A stretch of DNA of 64,000 bases from Chitinophagaceae bacterium UBA2375 (GCA_002343985.1 DDTB01000030.1:63001-127000); one strand, 5' to 3'; shown: positions 24,990 through 33,658, counted from the first letter of the stretch. Notes: generated by a model from the letters alone, not told the origin. Translations and numbers: made by a program.

Positions 24990-26594
24990 ATGTCAGTATC
25001 AACCTTGCCAGAAGTTCCTGTCAAAGCCTTAGCTGAGTTGGGATTACACAGTACGAAACCCGTTCATTACCAACAAACGCCTAAGGAATTGGTGGAACAG
25101 TGTGTTGCCCGCGGGATGGGCGTTTTAAACGATACCGGGGCACTTTGCATCAACACGGGAGAGTTCACCGGCCGCAGCCCTAAGGATAAGTTCACCATCA
25201 AAGATGCAATCACAGAAAACACCGTTCATTGGAACGAATTCAATATCCCGATGGAGCCTAAGTATTTCGACATCATCTACGATAAGATGATGAAGCATAT
25301 GGGCAACAGTGAACTTTGGGTCAGGGATTGTTACGCTTGTGCCGACCCGGCGTACCGCCTGAACATCCGTGTCATCAATGAATTGCCTGCGAATAATTTA
25401 TTCGCGTACAATATGTTCCTCCGCCCGAAAGAGGAAGAACTGGAAAATTTCAAGCCTGATTGGCATATCATCCAATCGCCCAGTTTCCACGCGAACCCTC
25501 AGACAGACGGCACCCGACAGCATAATTTCGCGGTTGTGAACTTCAGCAAAAAGATGATCCTGATTGGCGGAAGCGGTTACACGGGTGAAATGAAAAAAGG
25601 CATTTTCACCATCTTAAATTATATCCTGCCGCAGGAAAAAAATGTGCTGAGCATGCATTGCTCCGCCAATATGGGCAATGACGGCGACACGGCCATTTTC
25701 TTTGGATTGAGCGGAACCGGCAAAACCACATTGAGCGCCGATCCCAACAGGAAACTGATTGGCGATGATGAGCACGGCTGGACGGAAAGCACCGTATTCA
25801 ATTTCGAAGGCGGCTGTTATGCCAAAACGATTGACCTGAGCGAAGAGAAAGAACCGGAAATATTCCGCGCGATCAAGCCGGGTGCTTTGGTGGAAAACAT
25901 CACATTCATCCCCGGCACCAACCAAATTGATTTCAGCAGTAAGGCTATTACGGAAAACACCCGTGTAAGTTATCCGCTGCCTTATATCAGCAACGCCCTT
26001 GAACCATCCATCGGCAAGACGCCAAAAAATATTTTCTTCCTGACAGCTGACGCTTACGGCATCCTGCCCCCGATCAGCAAACTCACACCCGGACAAGCCA
26101 TGTACCAATTCATCAGCGGTTACACCGCTAAAGTGGCGGGTACCGAAGCCGGTGTAACTGAGCCCAAATCCACCTTCAGCGCATGCTTTGGCGCGCCTTT
26201 CCTTCCCCTGCACCCGGGTAAATACGCGGAGATGCTGGGCGAAAAAATGCGCAAGCATAATGTGAACGTATGGATGATCAATACCGGGTGGAGCGGAGGC
26301 CCTTACGGTGTTGGGCAAAGGATGAAACTGCCCTACACCAGGGCAATGATTACTGCTGCGCTTGAAGGAAAACTTGATAATGCCGAGTTTGAAGCGCATT
26401 CCGTATTTGGCATGATGATGCCTAAGGAATGCCCGGGTGTTCCAGCTGAAGTGCTGAACCCACGCAATACATGGGCGAACAAGGAAGAGTATGATGCCAA
26501 GGCTAAAGACCTGGCTGCACAATTCATCAAAAACTTTGAGAAATACGCGAGCGGGGTTTCTGAAGAAATCCTGGCTGCCGCGCCGAAGATCTAA
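24990..26594 (+). CDS. pckA: Phosphoenolpyruvate carboxykinase (ATP)
   Basis: A 534-residue cytosolic enzyme that converts oxaloacetate and ATP to phosphoenolpyruvate, CO2 and ADP (gluconeogenesis), or works in reverse to fix CO2 in some fermenting Bacteroidota. Seen: TGEFTGRSPKDKF, the kinase-1a P-loop GLSGTGKTTLSADP, the metal-binding IGDDEHGW, ENTRVSYPL with the adenine/phosphate Arg, and MINTGWSGGPYGVGQRM. Length is usual for the ATP-dependent family. It is monocistronic, between its own -7 box and a strong terminator, and convergent with the CoA-transferase genes. Confidence 0.97.
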   Translation: MSVSTLPEVPVKALAELGLHSTKPVHYQQTPKELVEQCVARGMGVLNDTGALCINTGEFTGRSPKDKFTIKDAITENTVHWNEFNIPMEPKYFDIIYDKMMKHMGNSELWVRDCYACADPAYRLNIRVINELPANNLFAYNMFLRPKEEELENFKPDWHIIQSPSFHANPQTDGTRQHNFAVVNFSKKMILIGGSGYTGEMKKGIFTILNYILPQEKNVLSMHCSANMGNDGDTAIFFGLSGTGKTTLSADPNRKLIGDDEHGWTESTVFNFEGGCYAKTIDLSEEKEPEIFRAIKPGALVENITFIPGTNQIDFSSKAITENTRVSYPLPYISNALEPSIGKTPKNIFFLTADAYGILPPISKLTPGQAMYQFISGYTAKVAGTEAGVTEPKSTFSACFGAPFLPLHPGKYAEMLGEKMRKHNVNVWMINTGWSGGPYGVGQRMKLPYTRAMITAALEGKLDNAEFEAHSVFGMMMPKECPGVPAEVLNPRNTWANKEEYDAKAKDLAAQFIKNFEKYASGVSEEILAAAPKI

Positions 26595-26613
26595 ACGCGA
26601 GCCATTAAAACTG

Positions 26614-26648
26614 AAAGGCCCTGGTTACGATACCGGGGCCTTTTTTGT
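26614..26648 (+). terminator. Intrinsic terminator of pckA
   Basis: Stem AAAGGCCC (26614-26621) with GGGCC plus T's (26636-26643), extended by GGT/ACC around a small loop and followed by a run of six T residues. It starts 20 nt after the pckA stop. Confidence 0.88.
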
Positions 26649-26700
26649 GCAGAACGTTTTTTATAAACCTGAACCGGGAGATACAAAACCTGTATTCACT

Positions 26701-27357
26701 TTAAAAAGCCATTTCGGGCACATCGCCTTCAATAATGAGCTTTCCGGCCGTTTTGGCCCTGATCTCATCTACCGTAACGCCGGGTGCCCGCTCAAGTAGC
26801 TTAAAGCCATCTTCGGTTACATCCAATACCGCAAGGTCAGACACAATCTTTTTCACACAGCGTATACCCGTTAACGGTAGTGTGCACGATGGCAACAACT
26901 TACTCTCCCCCTTCGGGTTGGTATGCATCATGGCTACAATGATATTTCGGGCACTGGCCACCAGGTCCATCGCCCCTCCCATTCCTTTTACCATTTTACC
27001 TGGTATCTTCCAGTTGGCAATGTCGCCACGCTCACTCACTTCCATGGCACCAAGTACGGTCAGGTCAACCTTGCCGGACCGGATCATCCCGAAACTCATG
27101 GCGCTGTCAAAAAATACGGATCCCGGAACCGTTGTGATGGTTTGTTTGCCCGCGTTGATCAGGTCGGGGTCCTCCTCACCTTCCAGGGGGAAGGGGCCCA
27201 TACCGAGCAAACCATTTTCACTTTGTAAAACCACATCCATGCCTTCGGGTATATAATTGGCCACCAGTGTGGGGATGCCAATACCCAGGTTCACATAAAA
27301 GCCATCCTGCAATTCCCTGGCAATGCGTTGCGCGATCTGAAATTTATCTAAAGCCAT
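26701..27357 (-). CDS. scoB: 3-oxoacid CoA-transferase subunit B
   Basis: A 218-residue beta subunit of a two-subunit family I CoA transferase (SCOT or acetoacetyl-CoA transferase type). The catalytic Glu lies in VLQSENGLLGMGP, followed by PGSVFFDSAMSFGMIR and GAMEVSERGDIANW. Together with the A subunit it moves CoA between succinyl-CoA or acetyl-CoA and 3-oxoacids; the exact acyl donor cannot be read from sequence. The start at 27357 (MALDKFQIAQRI) is the family start. It lies 95 nt downstream of scoA. Confidence 0.9.
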   Translation of the reverse strand: MALDKFQIAQRIARELQDGFYVNLGIGIPTLVANYIPEGMDVVLQSENGLLGMGPFPLEGEEDPDLINAGKQTITTVPGSVFFDSAMSFGMIRSGKVDLTVLGAMEVSERGDIANWKIPGKMVKGMGGAMDLVASARNIIVAMMHTNPKGESKLLPSCTLPLTGIRCVKKIVSDLAVLDVTEDGFKLLERAPGVTVDEIRAKTAGKLIIEGDVPEMAF

Positions 27358-27452
27358 GTTACTTAATTTGTTGATGAGCGGAGGTTTTAACCTCAAAATG
27401 TTGAATAATATTTGGCCTGAACATGATTAGCGGTGAATCAATAAACAAGCCA

Positions 27453-28154
27453 TTAGCCTGCTTTGCGCACAGTGCGTTGTTCAATTCGTTTTTCATAATT
27501 CGTTCCCTGGAAAATGCGGTGCACATAAATACCCGGCGTATGAATATGGTCCGGATCAAGTTCACCGGCGGGCACCAGTTCTTCCACCTCTGCAATGGTG
27601 ATTTTTCCGGCCATTGCCATTAACGGATTGAAATTTCTCGCGGTTTCACGATAGACCAGGTTGCCCATGGTATCGCCTTTCCAGGCTTTTACCAACGCGA
27701 AATCCGCATCAAATGCGTATTCCAGCAAATAATCCTTTCCGTTAAAATTTCTTTGTTCCTTACCTTCCGCTACTTCCGTGCCTACACCTGCCGGCGTAAA
27801 AATGGCCGGCAAGCCATAGCCGGCAGCCAAGCACCGCGTTGCGAGCGTTCCCTGCGGGATGAGTTCCACATCGAGTTCACCGCTCAACAACTGGCGTTCA
27901 AATTCTGCGTTCTCGCCCACATAGGAAGCGATCATTTTTTTCAATTGCTTTTGCTGAAGCATGAGCCCGATGCCGAAATCATCCACACCCGCGTTATTGG
28001 ATATGCAGGTGAGGTTTTTAATGCCTTTCCTTACCAATGCGGCGATGCAGTTCTCGGGGATGCCGCAGAGCCCAAAGCCGCCCAGCATGAGGGTCATGCC
28101 ATCCCGGATATCGGCAACGGCCTGGTCTGCATCTTTGTATATTTTTTTATTCAT
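27453..28154 (-). CDS. scoA: 3-oxoacid CoA-transferase subunit A
   Basis: A 233-residue alpha subunit with the CoA-binding glycine-rich LMLGGFGLCGIPENCIAAL, then SNNAGVDDFGIGLML, IPQGTLATRCLAAGYGLPAI and FTPAGVGTEVAEGKE. It pairs with the B subunit downstream. Its start is 2 nt after the stop of the DUF4296 lipoprotein gene, so this metabolic pair is the tail of an envelope/CoA operon rather than having a clear promoter of its own. Confidence 0.92.
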   Translation of the reverse strand: MNKKIYKDADQAVADIRDGMTLMLGGFGLCGIPENCIAALVRKGIKNLTCISNNAGVDDFGIGLMLQQKQLKKMIASYVGENAEFERQLLSGELDVELIPQGTLATRCLAAGYGLPAIFTPAGVGTEVAEGKEQRNFNGKDYLLEYAFDADFALVKAWKGDTMGNLVYRETARNFNPLMAMAGKITIAEVEELVPAGELDPDHIHTPGIYVHRIFQGTNYEKRIEQRTVRKAG

Positions 28155-28156
28155 AA

Positions 28157-28513
28157 TTAAAGGGGTTCGAGCGTTTTCAGGTTTTGATTGACCCGGCTTT
28201 GCCTGGCCAGGATGCTGTCGAGTATGGCCTTCATGATATCGGGCTTCGATAAATAATATGCATAGCTCTCTTCAAAATCCTTTTTACTGATTTTATACTG
28301 GTTGAAGATTTTTTGCTGCAGGCGGATATTTTCGAGTGTGTCGTTGATGCTGCTGTCTTTACGTAAAAACTGTGAAGTGTACACATCGGCGCGCATCATA
28401 TCCCAGATTACCAGCTCCATTTTTTTCTGTGATACAGGAGGCTGCTTTTCCTTTGGCTTACAGGAATAAAAAATTGCTGCTGCCAGTACAATCATTGGGA
28501 TCAGCTTCCTCAT
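28157..28513 (-). CDS. DUF4296 family lipoprotein
   Basis: A 118-residue predicted lipoprotein (MRKLIPMIVLAAAIFYSCKP; YSC resembles a lipobox) with a helical body: MELVIWDMMRADVYTSQFL, LQQKIFNQYKISKKDFEESY and YYLSKPDIMKAILDSIL. This matches the DUF4296 family, seen in Bacteroidota and of unknown function. Its ATG overlaps the porD stop by 4 nt, indicating translational coupling to a secretion-related gene. Confidence 0.8.
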   Translation of the reverse strand: MRKLIPMIVLAAAIFYSCKPKEKQPPVSQKKMELVIWDMMRADVYTSQFLRKDSSINDTLENIRLQQKIFNQYKISKKDFEESYAYYLSKPDIMKAILDSILARQSRVNQNLKTLEPL

Positions 28514-29439
28514 TTCAACTCATCTTTATACCTGGCCGAATTGGTAATATCCATTTTAATCAGTAGTTCTCGGGCCCTGGCCTTGTCGGCCGGTGGGGCT
28601 TTGGAAAAGATTTTGATGATTTCCGTGGCTTTGCCCTGGAAGAAAAACTGGTTGATCATGGTATTAGGGTTCTCGGCATTGAACTTATCGAGAATATTTA
28701 ACACATTCAGCATCTCGGCGCGGGCGTCGTTTTCATTTTCATAGAGTTTATCCATGCACAACCTGTAATAGTTGTAATACACATCATGCATCACCGCGTA
28801 ACGGGTGTTGAGCATGTTTTCTATCAACCAATAGCGGTTGCGTACTCCGTCAAATGCTTTCCAACCATTGATGCCCCGGCCATCAGGCGCGTTGTTGATG
28901 ATATTCTGCGCTTTCTGAAAATAAGGGTCGCCGGCGCGAAGCGAGAAAGACGCGTAATCAAACCCTAAAATTACATAGGCATAATAACCAAAGATGGCGG
29001 TCAGGTTTGAAATCAACGGATCATTGCCCGTTATCCTGTTTTCATTGAATTCCATCAATTGAAATTCCACATACTTAAATGTGATGTTATCATCCTTAAA
29101 GTTAATGATGGGCGACACATATGAAGAATTAAATACTGGGCGTGCAGCCTGAATCATGAGAGAAGCATTGTACACATTGGGTTCACCCGCCGCCTCCAGG
29201 TTTAAGAAAAAGCTACAGTCAATTTTTTCATTGGTGGTGTACGAATCGCCTGTCCACTTCCTGTTATTCAAAAAATTATTCAGCGCGGTTTGCAAGGTGG
29301 TGAATGTACTGCGGTTGACAGTATTCGGTACGCGTGTAGCCAGTACCGTTACCCTCGCGTTCAGTTCCTGCGCTGCCAGGGAAAAACCCATGAGGCCGGC
29401 GCCACAAAAGAGTACGAGCTTAAGGATGTAATGCTTCAT
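28510..29439 (-). CDS. porD: Type IX secretion system protein PorD (DUF4835)
   Basis: A 309-residue exported protein (signal peptide MKHYILKLVLFCGAGLMGFS, ending LAAQ) of the DUF4835/PorD family. Typical stretches are ELNARVTVLA, FTTLQTALNNFLNNRKWTGD, the FGYYAYVILGFDYASFSL segment and FDGVRNRYWLIENMLN. PorD is linked to the T9SS of gliding and secreting Bacteroidota, though its exact role is unclear. The start at 29439 puts the signal peptide first. It overlaps the end of coaBC by 20 nt and the DUF4296 gene by 4 nt. A probable T9SS cargo is present at 38.5-40.9 kb. Confidence 0.88.
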   Translation of the reverse strand: MKHYILKLVLFCGAGLMGFSLAAQELNARVTVLATRVPNTVNRSTFTTLQTALNNFLNNRKWTGDSYTTNEKIDCSFFLNLEAAGEPNVYNASLMIQAARPVFNSSYVSPIINFKDDNITFKYVEFQLMEFNENRITGNDPLISNLTAIFGYYAYVILGFDYASFSLRAGDPYFQKAQNIINNAPDGRGINGWKAFDGVRNRYWLIENMLNTRYAVMHDVYYNYYRLCMDKLYENENDARAEMLNVLNILDKFNAENPNTMINQFFFQGKATEIIKIFSKAPPADKARARELLIKMDITNSARYKDELK

Positions 29440-30613
29440 GAATGCTCTGGATGATATCACGTGCTACGGCTTTTTTATGTTTCAGGGGAAATGATTGTTC
29501 ACGCCCCTTACGGTCAAAAATAATTATTTTATTTGTCGGCTGCCCAAACCCCGCGCCTGCGTCGTTCAGGGAATTGAGCACGATCATATCCGCGTTCTTT
29601 GCTTGCAGCTTGGCCAGCGCGTTTTCCTTTTCGTTGTTGGTTTCCAATGCGAAACCAACCAGGAATTGCCCGTCCCTTTTCAGCTCCCCCAGCGCGCGCA
29701 GGATGTCTTTTGTTTTCACCAGTTCGAGTTGCAGGCTATCCTCTTTCTTTTTAATCTTTTGCCCGGCAGGGTTCAATACTGTATAATCCGCAACGGCTGC
29801 ACTCATAATGGCGATATCCATTTCGGGGAATTCCTTCACGCACGCCTCATACATATCAGCGGCCGTTTTCACCGGTATATCCTTTATGCCAGTGGGCATT
29901 GGCTCACTAACGGGGCCGCATACCAGCGTCACATCAGCACCCCGGTCGCGGCAAACTTCCGCAATCGCGATACCCATTTTACCGGATGAATGGTTGCCAA
30001 TAAACCTAACCGGGTCAATCGGCTCATAGGTGGGGCCTGCTGTCACCAAAACCTTCTTACCCGCCCAGATTTGGCTGTTCAAAAAAAAATCCTGTACAAA
30101 CTGAAATATGTCTTCAGGCTCGGCCATCCTTCCTTCCCCAATCAGTCCGCTAGCCAGTTCACCATGATTGACTGGGATGACCTTGTGCCCAAACGACTCA
30201 AGCGTGGCAAGGTTTCGGCGGGTAGCGGGGTGCTTCCACATGTCTTCATCCATCGCAGGGGCCAGCATGACCGGGCATGTTGCAGACAGGTAAACAGACA
30301 TCAGTAAGTTGTCGCAAATACCCGAAGCCATTTTGGCCATGGTATTGCAACTCAGCGGAGCCATCAGCATCAGGTCGGCCCAACGGCCAAGCATCACATG
30401 GTTTGCCCATTGATGGTCTGTAGCGATACGCGTGAGCACTTCGTTTTTTGACAAGGTCGATAATGTTAATGCCGAGATAAAGCCTTCAGCAGATGGCGTC
30501 ATAACCACTTTTACGTCCGCGCCCGCCTTTACCAGTAAACGGACCAGGCTGGCCGATTTGTAAGCCGCGATACTGCCGGTAACACCCAATAAAATTTTCT
30601 TGCCTTTGAGCAT
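29420..30613 (-). CDS. coaBC: Phosphopantothenoylcysteine decarboxylase / phosphopantothenate-cysteine ligase
   Basis: A 397-residue bifunctional enzyme of CoA synthesis. The N-terminal CoaC flavoprotein domain (1-~185) has GVTGSIAAYKSASLVRLL, LMLAPLS-type sequence (LMLMAPLSCNTMAKMA) and PAMDEDMWKHPA, where Asp replaces the Asn of the usual PAMNxxMW motif. The C-terminal CoaB domain has VTAGPTYEPIDPVRFIGNHSS, SAAVADYTV and ILRALGELKRDGQFLVGFALETNN. The ATG at 30613 directly follows a T-tract of a terminator-like hairpin; an in-frame ATG at 30649 would place that hairpin inside the gene, so it is rejected. It ends inside porD. Confidence 0.94.
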   Translation of the reverse strand: MLKGKKILLGVTGSIAAYKSASLVRLLVKAGADVKVVMTPSAEGFISALTLSTLSKNEVLTRIATDHQWANHVMLGRWADLMLMAPLSCNTMAKMASGICDNLLMSVYLSATCPVMLAPAMDEDMWKHPATRRNLATLESFGHKVIPVNHGELASGLIGEGRMAEPEDIFQFVQDFFLNSQIWAGKKVLVTAGPTYEPIDPVRFIGNHSSGKMGIAIAEVCRDRGADVTLVCGPVSEPMPTGIKDIPVKTAADMYEACVKEFPEMDIAIMSAAVADYTVLNPAGQKIKKKEDSLQLELVKTKDILRALGELKRDGQFLVGFALETNNEKENALAKLQAKNADMIVLNSLNDAGAGFGQPTNKIIIFDRKGREQSFPLKHKKAVARDIIQSIHEALHP

Positions 30614-30640
30614 AAAAAAATCCCGCTTATGCGGGATTAA
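30613..30640 (-). terminator. Terminator-like hairpin abutting the coaBC start
   Basis: Perfect 8-bp stem AATCCCGC (30619-30626) / GCGGGATT (30631-30638) with loop TTAT, followed on the minus strand by a run of T's that reaches the coaBC ATG. It is about 46 nt after the rpoZ stop. It may end bamD-rpoZ transcripts or attenuate coaBC. Confidence 0.8.
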
Positions 30641-30685
30641 AAATAGCATTAAAAATGTAAAGGAAATGGGAAATCTTCACCTGCA

Positions 30686-31027
30686 TTAGCTGTACAGGTC
30701 ATCTTCCGCACGGCGGAAGTACACTTTGTCTTCCAGGAATTCAGAAGTGGCGAGCAGTGCGGGGTTTGGCATGCGCTCGTAAGCCCTGGAAATTTCGATT
30801 TGCTCCTTATTTTCATGGATTTCCTCCAGGCTGTCGGTATGGCTGGCAAATTCCTCGAGTTTATTGTGCAGTTCCTCTTTAATGGTGATATTGATCTGGT
30901 TGGCACGCTTCGCGATGACGGCGATGGATTCGTATACATTGCCGGTTTTATCCTTCAGATCGGTCAGCTTCTTAGGTTCAACAGAGCTGCTGGTATTAGC
31001 GCTTAACTGACGACGAATTTTGCTCAT
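30686..31027 (-). CDS. rpoZ: RNA polymerase omega subunit (Bacteroidota type)
   Basis: A 113-residue protein matching the Bacteroidota RpoZ/omega family: KLTDLKDKTGNVYESIAVIAK and RANQINITIKEELHNKLEEFAS, then an acidic helix ENKEQIEISRAYERMPNP. Omega stabilises beta' during polymerase assembly. The start overlaps the bamD end by 32 nt in another frame. The order bamD-rpoZ-coaBC-porD is a familiar Bacteroidota arrangement. Confidence 0.88.
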   Translation of the reverse strand: MSKIRRQLSANTSSSVEPKKLTDLKDKTGNVYESIAVIAKRANQINITIKEELHNKLEEFASHTDSLEEIHENKEQIEISRAYERMPNPALLATSEFLEDKVYFRRAEDDLYS

Positions 31028-31826
31028 TTTGTATTTCTTTAATTTGGTTTTGACTTAGTTTGCTGTATTCTTCGGCACTCTTCAACAATTTGCTGTCGGG
31101 GTACCTGTCTACAAAATCATGATATTCCGTAACCACGCGTTCAAAGCGTTCTAATTGCTTTTCGCTGATACTCATTTTTGCGAAACGGTAATAGGCTTTC
31201 ACAACCATGAGTTTGTATTCATCACCCGTTGCAGACTCGGGGTAGCTGTTCAACAGGTTTTCAAATGAAACCGCGGCAGCCCTGAAATGCCCGAGATCGT
31301 AAAACAATTTGGCGGCACGGTATTCTTTTGCCTCCATTTTCGCCCTTGACGCATCAATGATATCAGTGGCTTCTTTTACACGCGGTGATGTTGGATGCGT
31401 GTTGATGAAGGTCTGCATCATCCCCATCGCTTTCATCGTATGCACCTGTTCCAGTTCAAGCCGGGGCGACATTTTGTAAAAACAAAAGGCCCTCATGTAG
31501 TCCACTTCTTCAGCACGTGCACTGGTGGGGAATACCTCCAGGTAACCTTTGAACAGGCTCTCCGCGTCGAGGTACATCTCCATATTGTAAAAACAATACG
31601 CGTATTTATAATACAGGTCTTCAAATTTCTGGGTACCCTTGTACACGGGGAACAGTTCTTCGTATAACTGTTGGGCGTACCTGAACTTCTTCTTGTTATA
31701 GAACTCATCGGCTTTAGCCAGCTTATATTCATAGTCCTTGCTCTTCTGCACTTTTGTTAATGGGTTGCAGGACAGCAGCAGGGCGGGAACAACCAGGAAA
31801 GCCAACAGATAACGGAAAATACGCAT
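30996..31826 (-). CDS. bamD: Outer-membrane assembly lipoprotein BamD
   Basis: A 276-residue TPR-containing lipoprotein of the BAM complex that inserts beta-barrel proteins in the outer membrane. Signal peptide MRIFRYLLAFLVVPALLLSC ends with lipobox LLSC. Five TPR-like repeats follow: FRYAQQLYEELFPVYKG, YLDAESLFKGYLEVFP, HPTSPRVKEATD, YRAAKLFYDLGHFRAA and SISEKQLERFERVVTEY. The start at 31826 is preferred over the in-frame ATG at 31838 because an exact -7 box covers the latter. It is the first gene of the operon running through rpoZ. Confidence 0.9.
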   Translation of the reverse strand: MRIFRYLLAFLVVPALLLSCNPLTKVQKSKDYEYKLAKADEFYNKKKFRYAQQLYEELFPVYKGTQKFEDLYYKYAYCFYNMEMYLDAESLFKGYLEVFPTSARAEEVDYMRAFCFYKMSPRLELEQVHTMKAMGMMQTFINTHPTSPRVKEATDIIDASRAKMEAKEYRAAKLFYDLGHFRAAAVSFENLLNSYPESATGDEYKLMVVKAYYRFAKMSISEKQLERFERVVTEYHDFVDRYPDSKLLKSAEEYSKLSQNQIKEIQNEQNSSSVKR

Positions 31827-31835
31827 AAAGGAGTG

Positions 31836-31843
31836 CAAAAATA
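31836..31843 (-). promoter_or_regulatory. -7 promoter box of bamD
   Basis: Minus-strand TATTTTTG, an exact TAnnTTTG match 9 nt before the bamD start codon at 31826; it decides between the two candidate starts and implies a near-leaderless message. Confidence 0.45.
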
Positions 31844-31910
31844 GTTATTTTTTACCAAATATGGTATCTCTTTGGTAAATCGCCCAAAACAGGCTGTTAA
31901 CCATTTGATA

Positions 31911-31942
31911 AAAAGCACAAAGCCCCTTTACAGGGGCCTTGT
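31911..31942 (-). terminator. Intrinsic terminator of the large OmpA-family gene
   Basis: Stem GCCCCT (31922-31927) / AGGGGC (31932-31937), loop TTAC, extended by ACAA/TTGT after one mismatch; on the minus strand it continues into TTTGTGCTTTTT. It begins 20 nt past the stop of the OmpA/TSP3 gene. Confidence 0.75.
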
Positions 31943-31962
31943 GGGAGCAAAAAGTATCTTGA

Positions 31963-33582
31963 TTAATTAGACTTGATATCGATGGTATTCTTATCGCCAC
32001 CACCCACTTCGCAATTGGTGCTGATGCGGTCGGCGCTAATACCTTCTGTTTCAACCAGGTACTTACGTACGGCTTCAACCCTCTTCTGGCAAACGGCTTG
32101 TGAAGCTTTAGATGCTTCAGGGTAGCCATTGATGCTGATATTGCAAGTAGGGTTTGCTTTCAACTTGGCGGCTACAGATGACAGCATAGCTTTCACATCG
32201 CTGCTCAGGTTTACGTTATTGCCTTTGAAAGAGAGGCTTGGGTAATCTGAAGGGCAGTTAACAACCGGCTCTTTAGGCAGGTTTTTGCAGCACTCAGGCT
32301 CTGGGCATTTACCTACGCCATCGGCATCCACCGGCTGGCATTCAGTTGGAGTGATGAGTTGCTTGTCTTTGCAATCAGGTACACCGTCACCGTCAGTATC
32401 CCTGGATACACCATGTGTATCAACCGGGCAACCGGCAGGGGTATTTGGTTCACGGTCGAGTTGATCGAGTACGCCGTCGCCATCAGAATCTTCATAAACC
32501 GGCTTAGGCAGTTTCATGTGCTTGGGGTTGTTCAGCTCGCTGTACGCGTAATCCAGCGGGTTGATCCACCAGAGTGGCTCAACAGACTTAGCACCCAGGT
32601 TGAAATTCAAACCGAGTGACAGGTAGTTGTAAGAATCCCAGTTACCGGTCAGTGAAGCGTCCCCTACAGGGTGCTCCTGCCATTGCTGTCCGTCGAGGAG
32701 GTCATCCTTCACGAAAGTGTGGCGGTTTTCCAGTGCCAGGTTGATGCGTTTGCCAAGGCGGAAAGCAACACCAGCCAATACGGTGGTTGAGAAACGCAGG
32801 GTTTGGTCACCCAGTTTGGCACGGCGCTCACCATTGGTTTGAGCCGGAGTTTCGTATGAATCATCCATTCCGTCTTTCAGGGCTTTGCGGATGTCTTTGC
32901 GGTTTTTGTACAGCAGTTCATCAGCAGCCAGGCGGGTATAGAGTTCGCTGTATGAATTCCCGTTATCGTTCAGTGCGTTAACAAATGTTTCGTAAGCAGT
33001 AGCGCCAATACCGGCACCACCATAGATCACAAACCCGGTCCTTTGCTTGTGGAAACGGATATTGTTCAAGGTTACGATACCCTGTATGCTCAGGTCTTGC
33101 GTCCTGTTTTTATAGTTGTAATATACTGACTCAGAAGGCCTTCCCGGTATGGTTGTGGTTGGGATATCCGGGCGGCGGTCTGGGGCGCTGTAAACATTAG
33201 AGAGTGCGGTATTCTTCGCGAAGTTGTAGGAAGACAACCAGCTCAACCCCTTGGCAGTACCATTCATATACTGGGCCCTAACGGAGAATACATAGCCAAA
33301 GGCCTTTCTTACGTGTGCGGCAAAACCGAATGTGGGCAACAGGGAAGGCACATCACCAGAAACAGTGAACATACCGCCGGAAACACCCACTTCCCACATA
33401 TTGCGTGGTTTAGCAGGAAAATTGTACGTGTTGTTCCAGAATTCGTTCTGCTGGGGCATCCTTTTGTTGGTGATCACAGAAGTGTCGTAGACACTATAAC
33501 CGCTTCCGGATTTCTGCGCGAATACACCTGTGGTGAGGAGCATCAGCACCGGTAAGACGAGTTGGTACTTTTTGCTTAACAT
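31963..33582 (-). CDS. OmpA-family protein with TSP type-3 repeats
   Basis: A 539-residue outer-membrane protein. After a signal peptide (MLSKKYQLVLPVLMLLTTG, cleavage after FAQ) comes a beta-rich region, ~45-370, with barrel-like strands (VYGGAG-like FVIYGGAGIGATAY, NLALENRHTF, YNYLSLGLNFNLG). A calcium-binding thrombospondin type-3 linker follows (EDSDGDGVLDQLD, RDTDGDGVPDCKD), then a C-terminal OmpA domain ~455-539 (NISINGYPEASKASQAVCQKR, RKYLVETEGISADRI). The OmpA part lacks the canonical GHTD motif, reading NGYPE. It probably anchors the outer membrane to peptidoglycan. A good -33/-7 promoter and a terminator flank it. Confidence 0.88.
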   Translation of the reverse strand: MLSKKYQLVLPVLMLLTTGVFAQKSGSGYSVYDTSVITNKRMPQQNEFWNNTYNFPAKPRNMWEVGVSGGMFTVSGDVPSLLPTFGFAAHVRKAFGYVFSVRAQYMNGTAKGLSWLSSYNFAKNTALSNVYSAPDRRPDIPTTTIPGRPSESVYYNYKNRTQDLSIQGIVTLNNIRFHKQRTGFVIYGGAGIGATAYETFVNALNDNGNSYSELYTRLAADELLYKNRKDIRKALKDGMDDSYETPAQTNGERRAKLGDQTLRFSTTVLAGVAFRLGKRINLALENRHTFVKDDLLDGQQWQEHPVGDASLTGNWDSYNYLSLGLNFNLGAKSVEPLWWINPLDYAYSELNNPKHMKLPKPVYEDSDGDGVLDQLDREPNTPAGCPVDTHGVSRDTDGDGVPDCKDKQLITPTECQPVDADGVGKCPEPECCKNLPKEPVVNCPSDYPSLSFKGNNVNLSSDVKAMLSSVAAKLKANPTCNISINGYPEASKASQAVCQKRVEAVRKYLVETEGISADRISTNCEVGGGDKNTIDIKSN

Positions 33583-33627
33583 AAGTAAATGGTTGATAGT
33601 TTTCTAATTATACAAGCTTACAATTTG

Positions 33628-33658
33628 CAAATGTATCGAATACCCCATAAAAACCAAA
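33628..33658 (-). promoter_or_regulatory. Promoter of the large OmpA-family gene
   Basis: The minus strand has TACATTTG (33628-33635), an exact -7 box, and TTTG (33655-33658) 19 nt upstream as a -33 element. This is the best full match to the Bacteroidota housekeeping promoter in the window. The start codon is 45 nt downstream. Confidence 0.75.

Noticed and set aside
25614..26522. A 302-codon open frame on the minus strand inside pckA
   Set aside because: It lies antisense to a full-length, motif-complete pckA, has low-complexity composition and no recognisable domain; it is a by-product of codon bias.
27381..27394. GAGGT/ACCTC mini-hairpin between scoA and scoB
   Set aside because: Five base pairs with a four-base loop and no T-tract; likely chance.
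29420..30613. Asp in place of Asn in the CoaC PAMNxxMW motif as an inactivating change
   Set aside because: The rest of both active sites is intact and the substitution appears typical of Bacteroidota CoaBC, so I do not treat it as loss of function.
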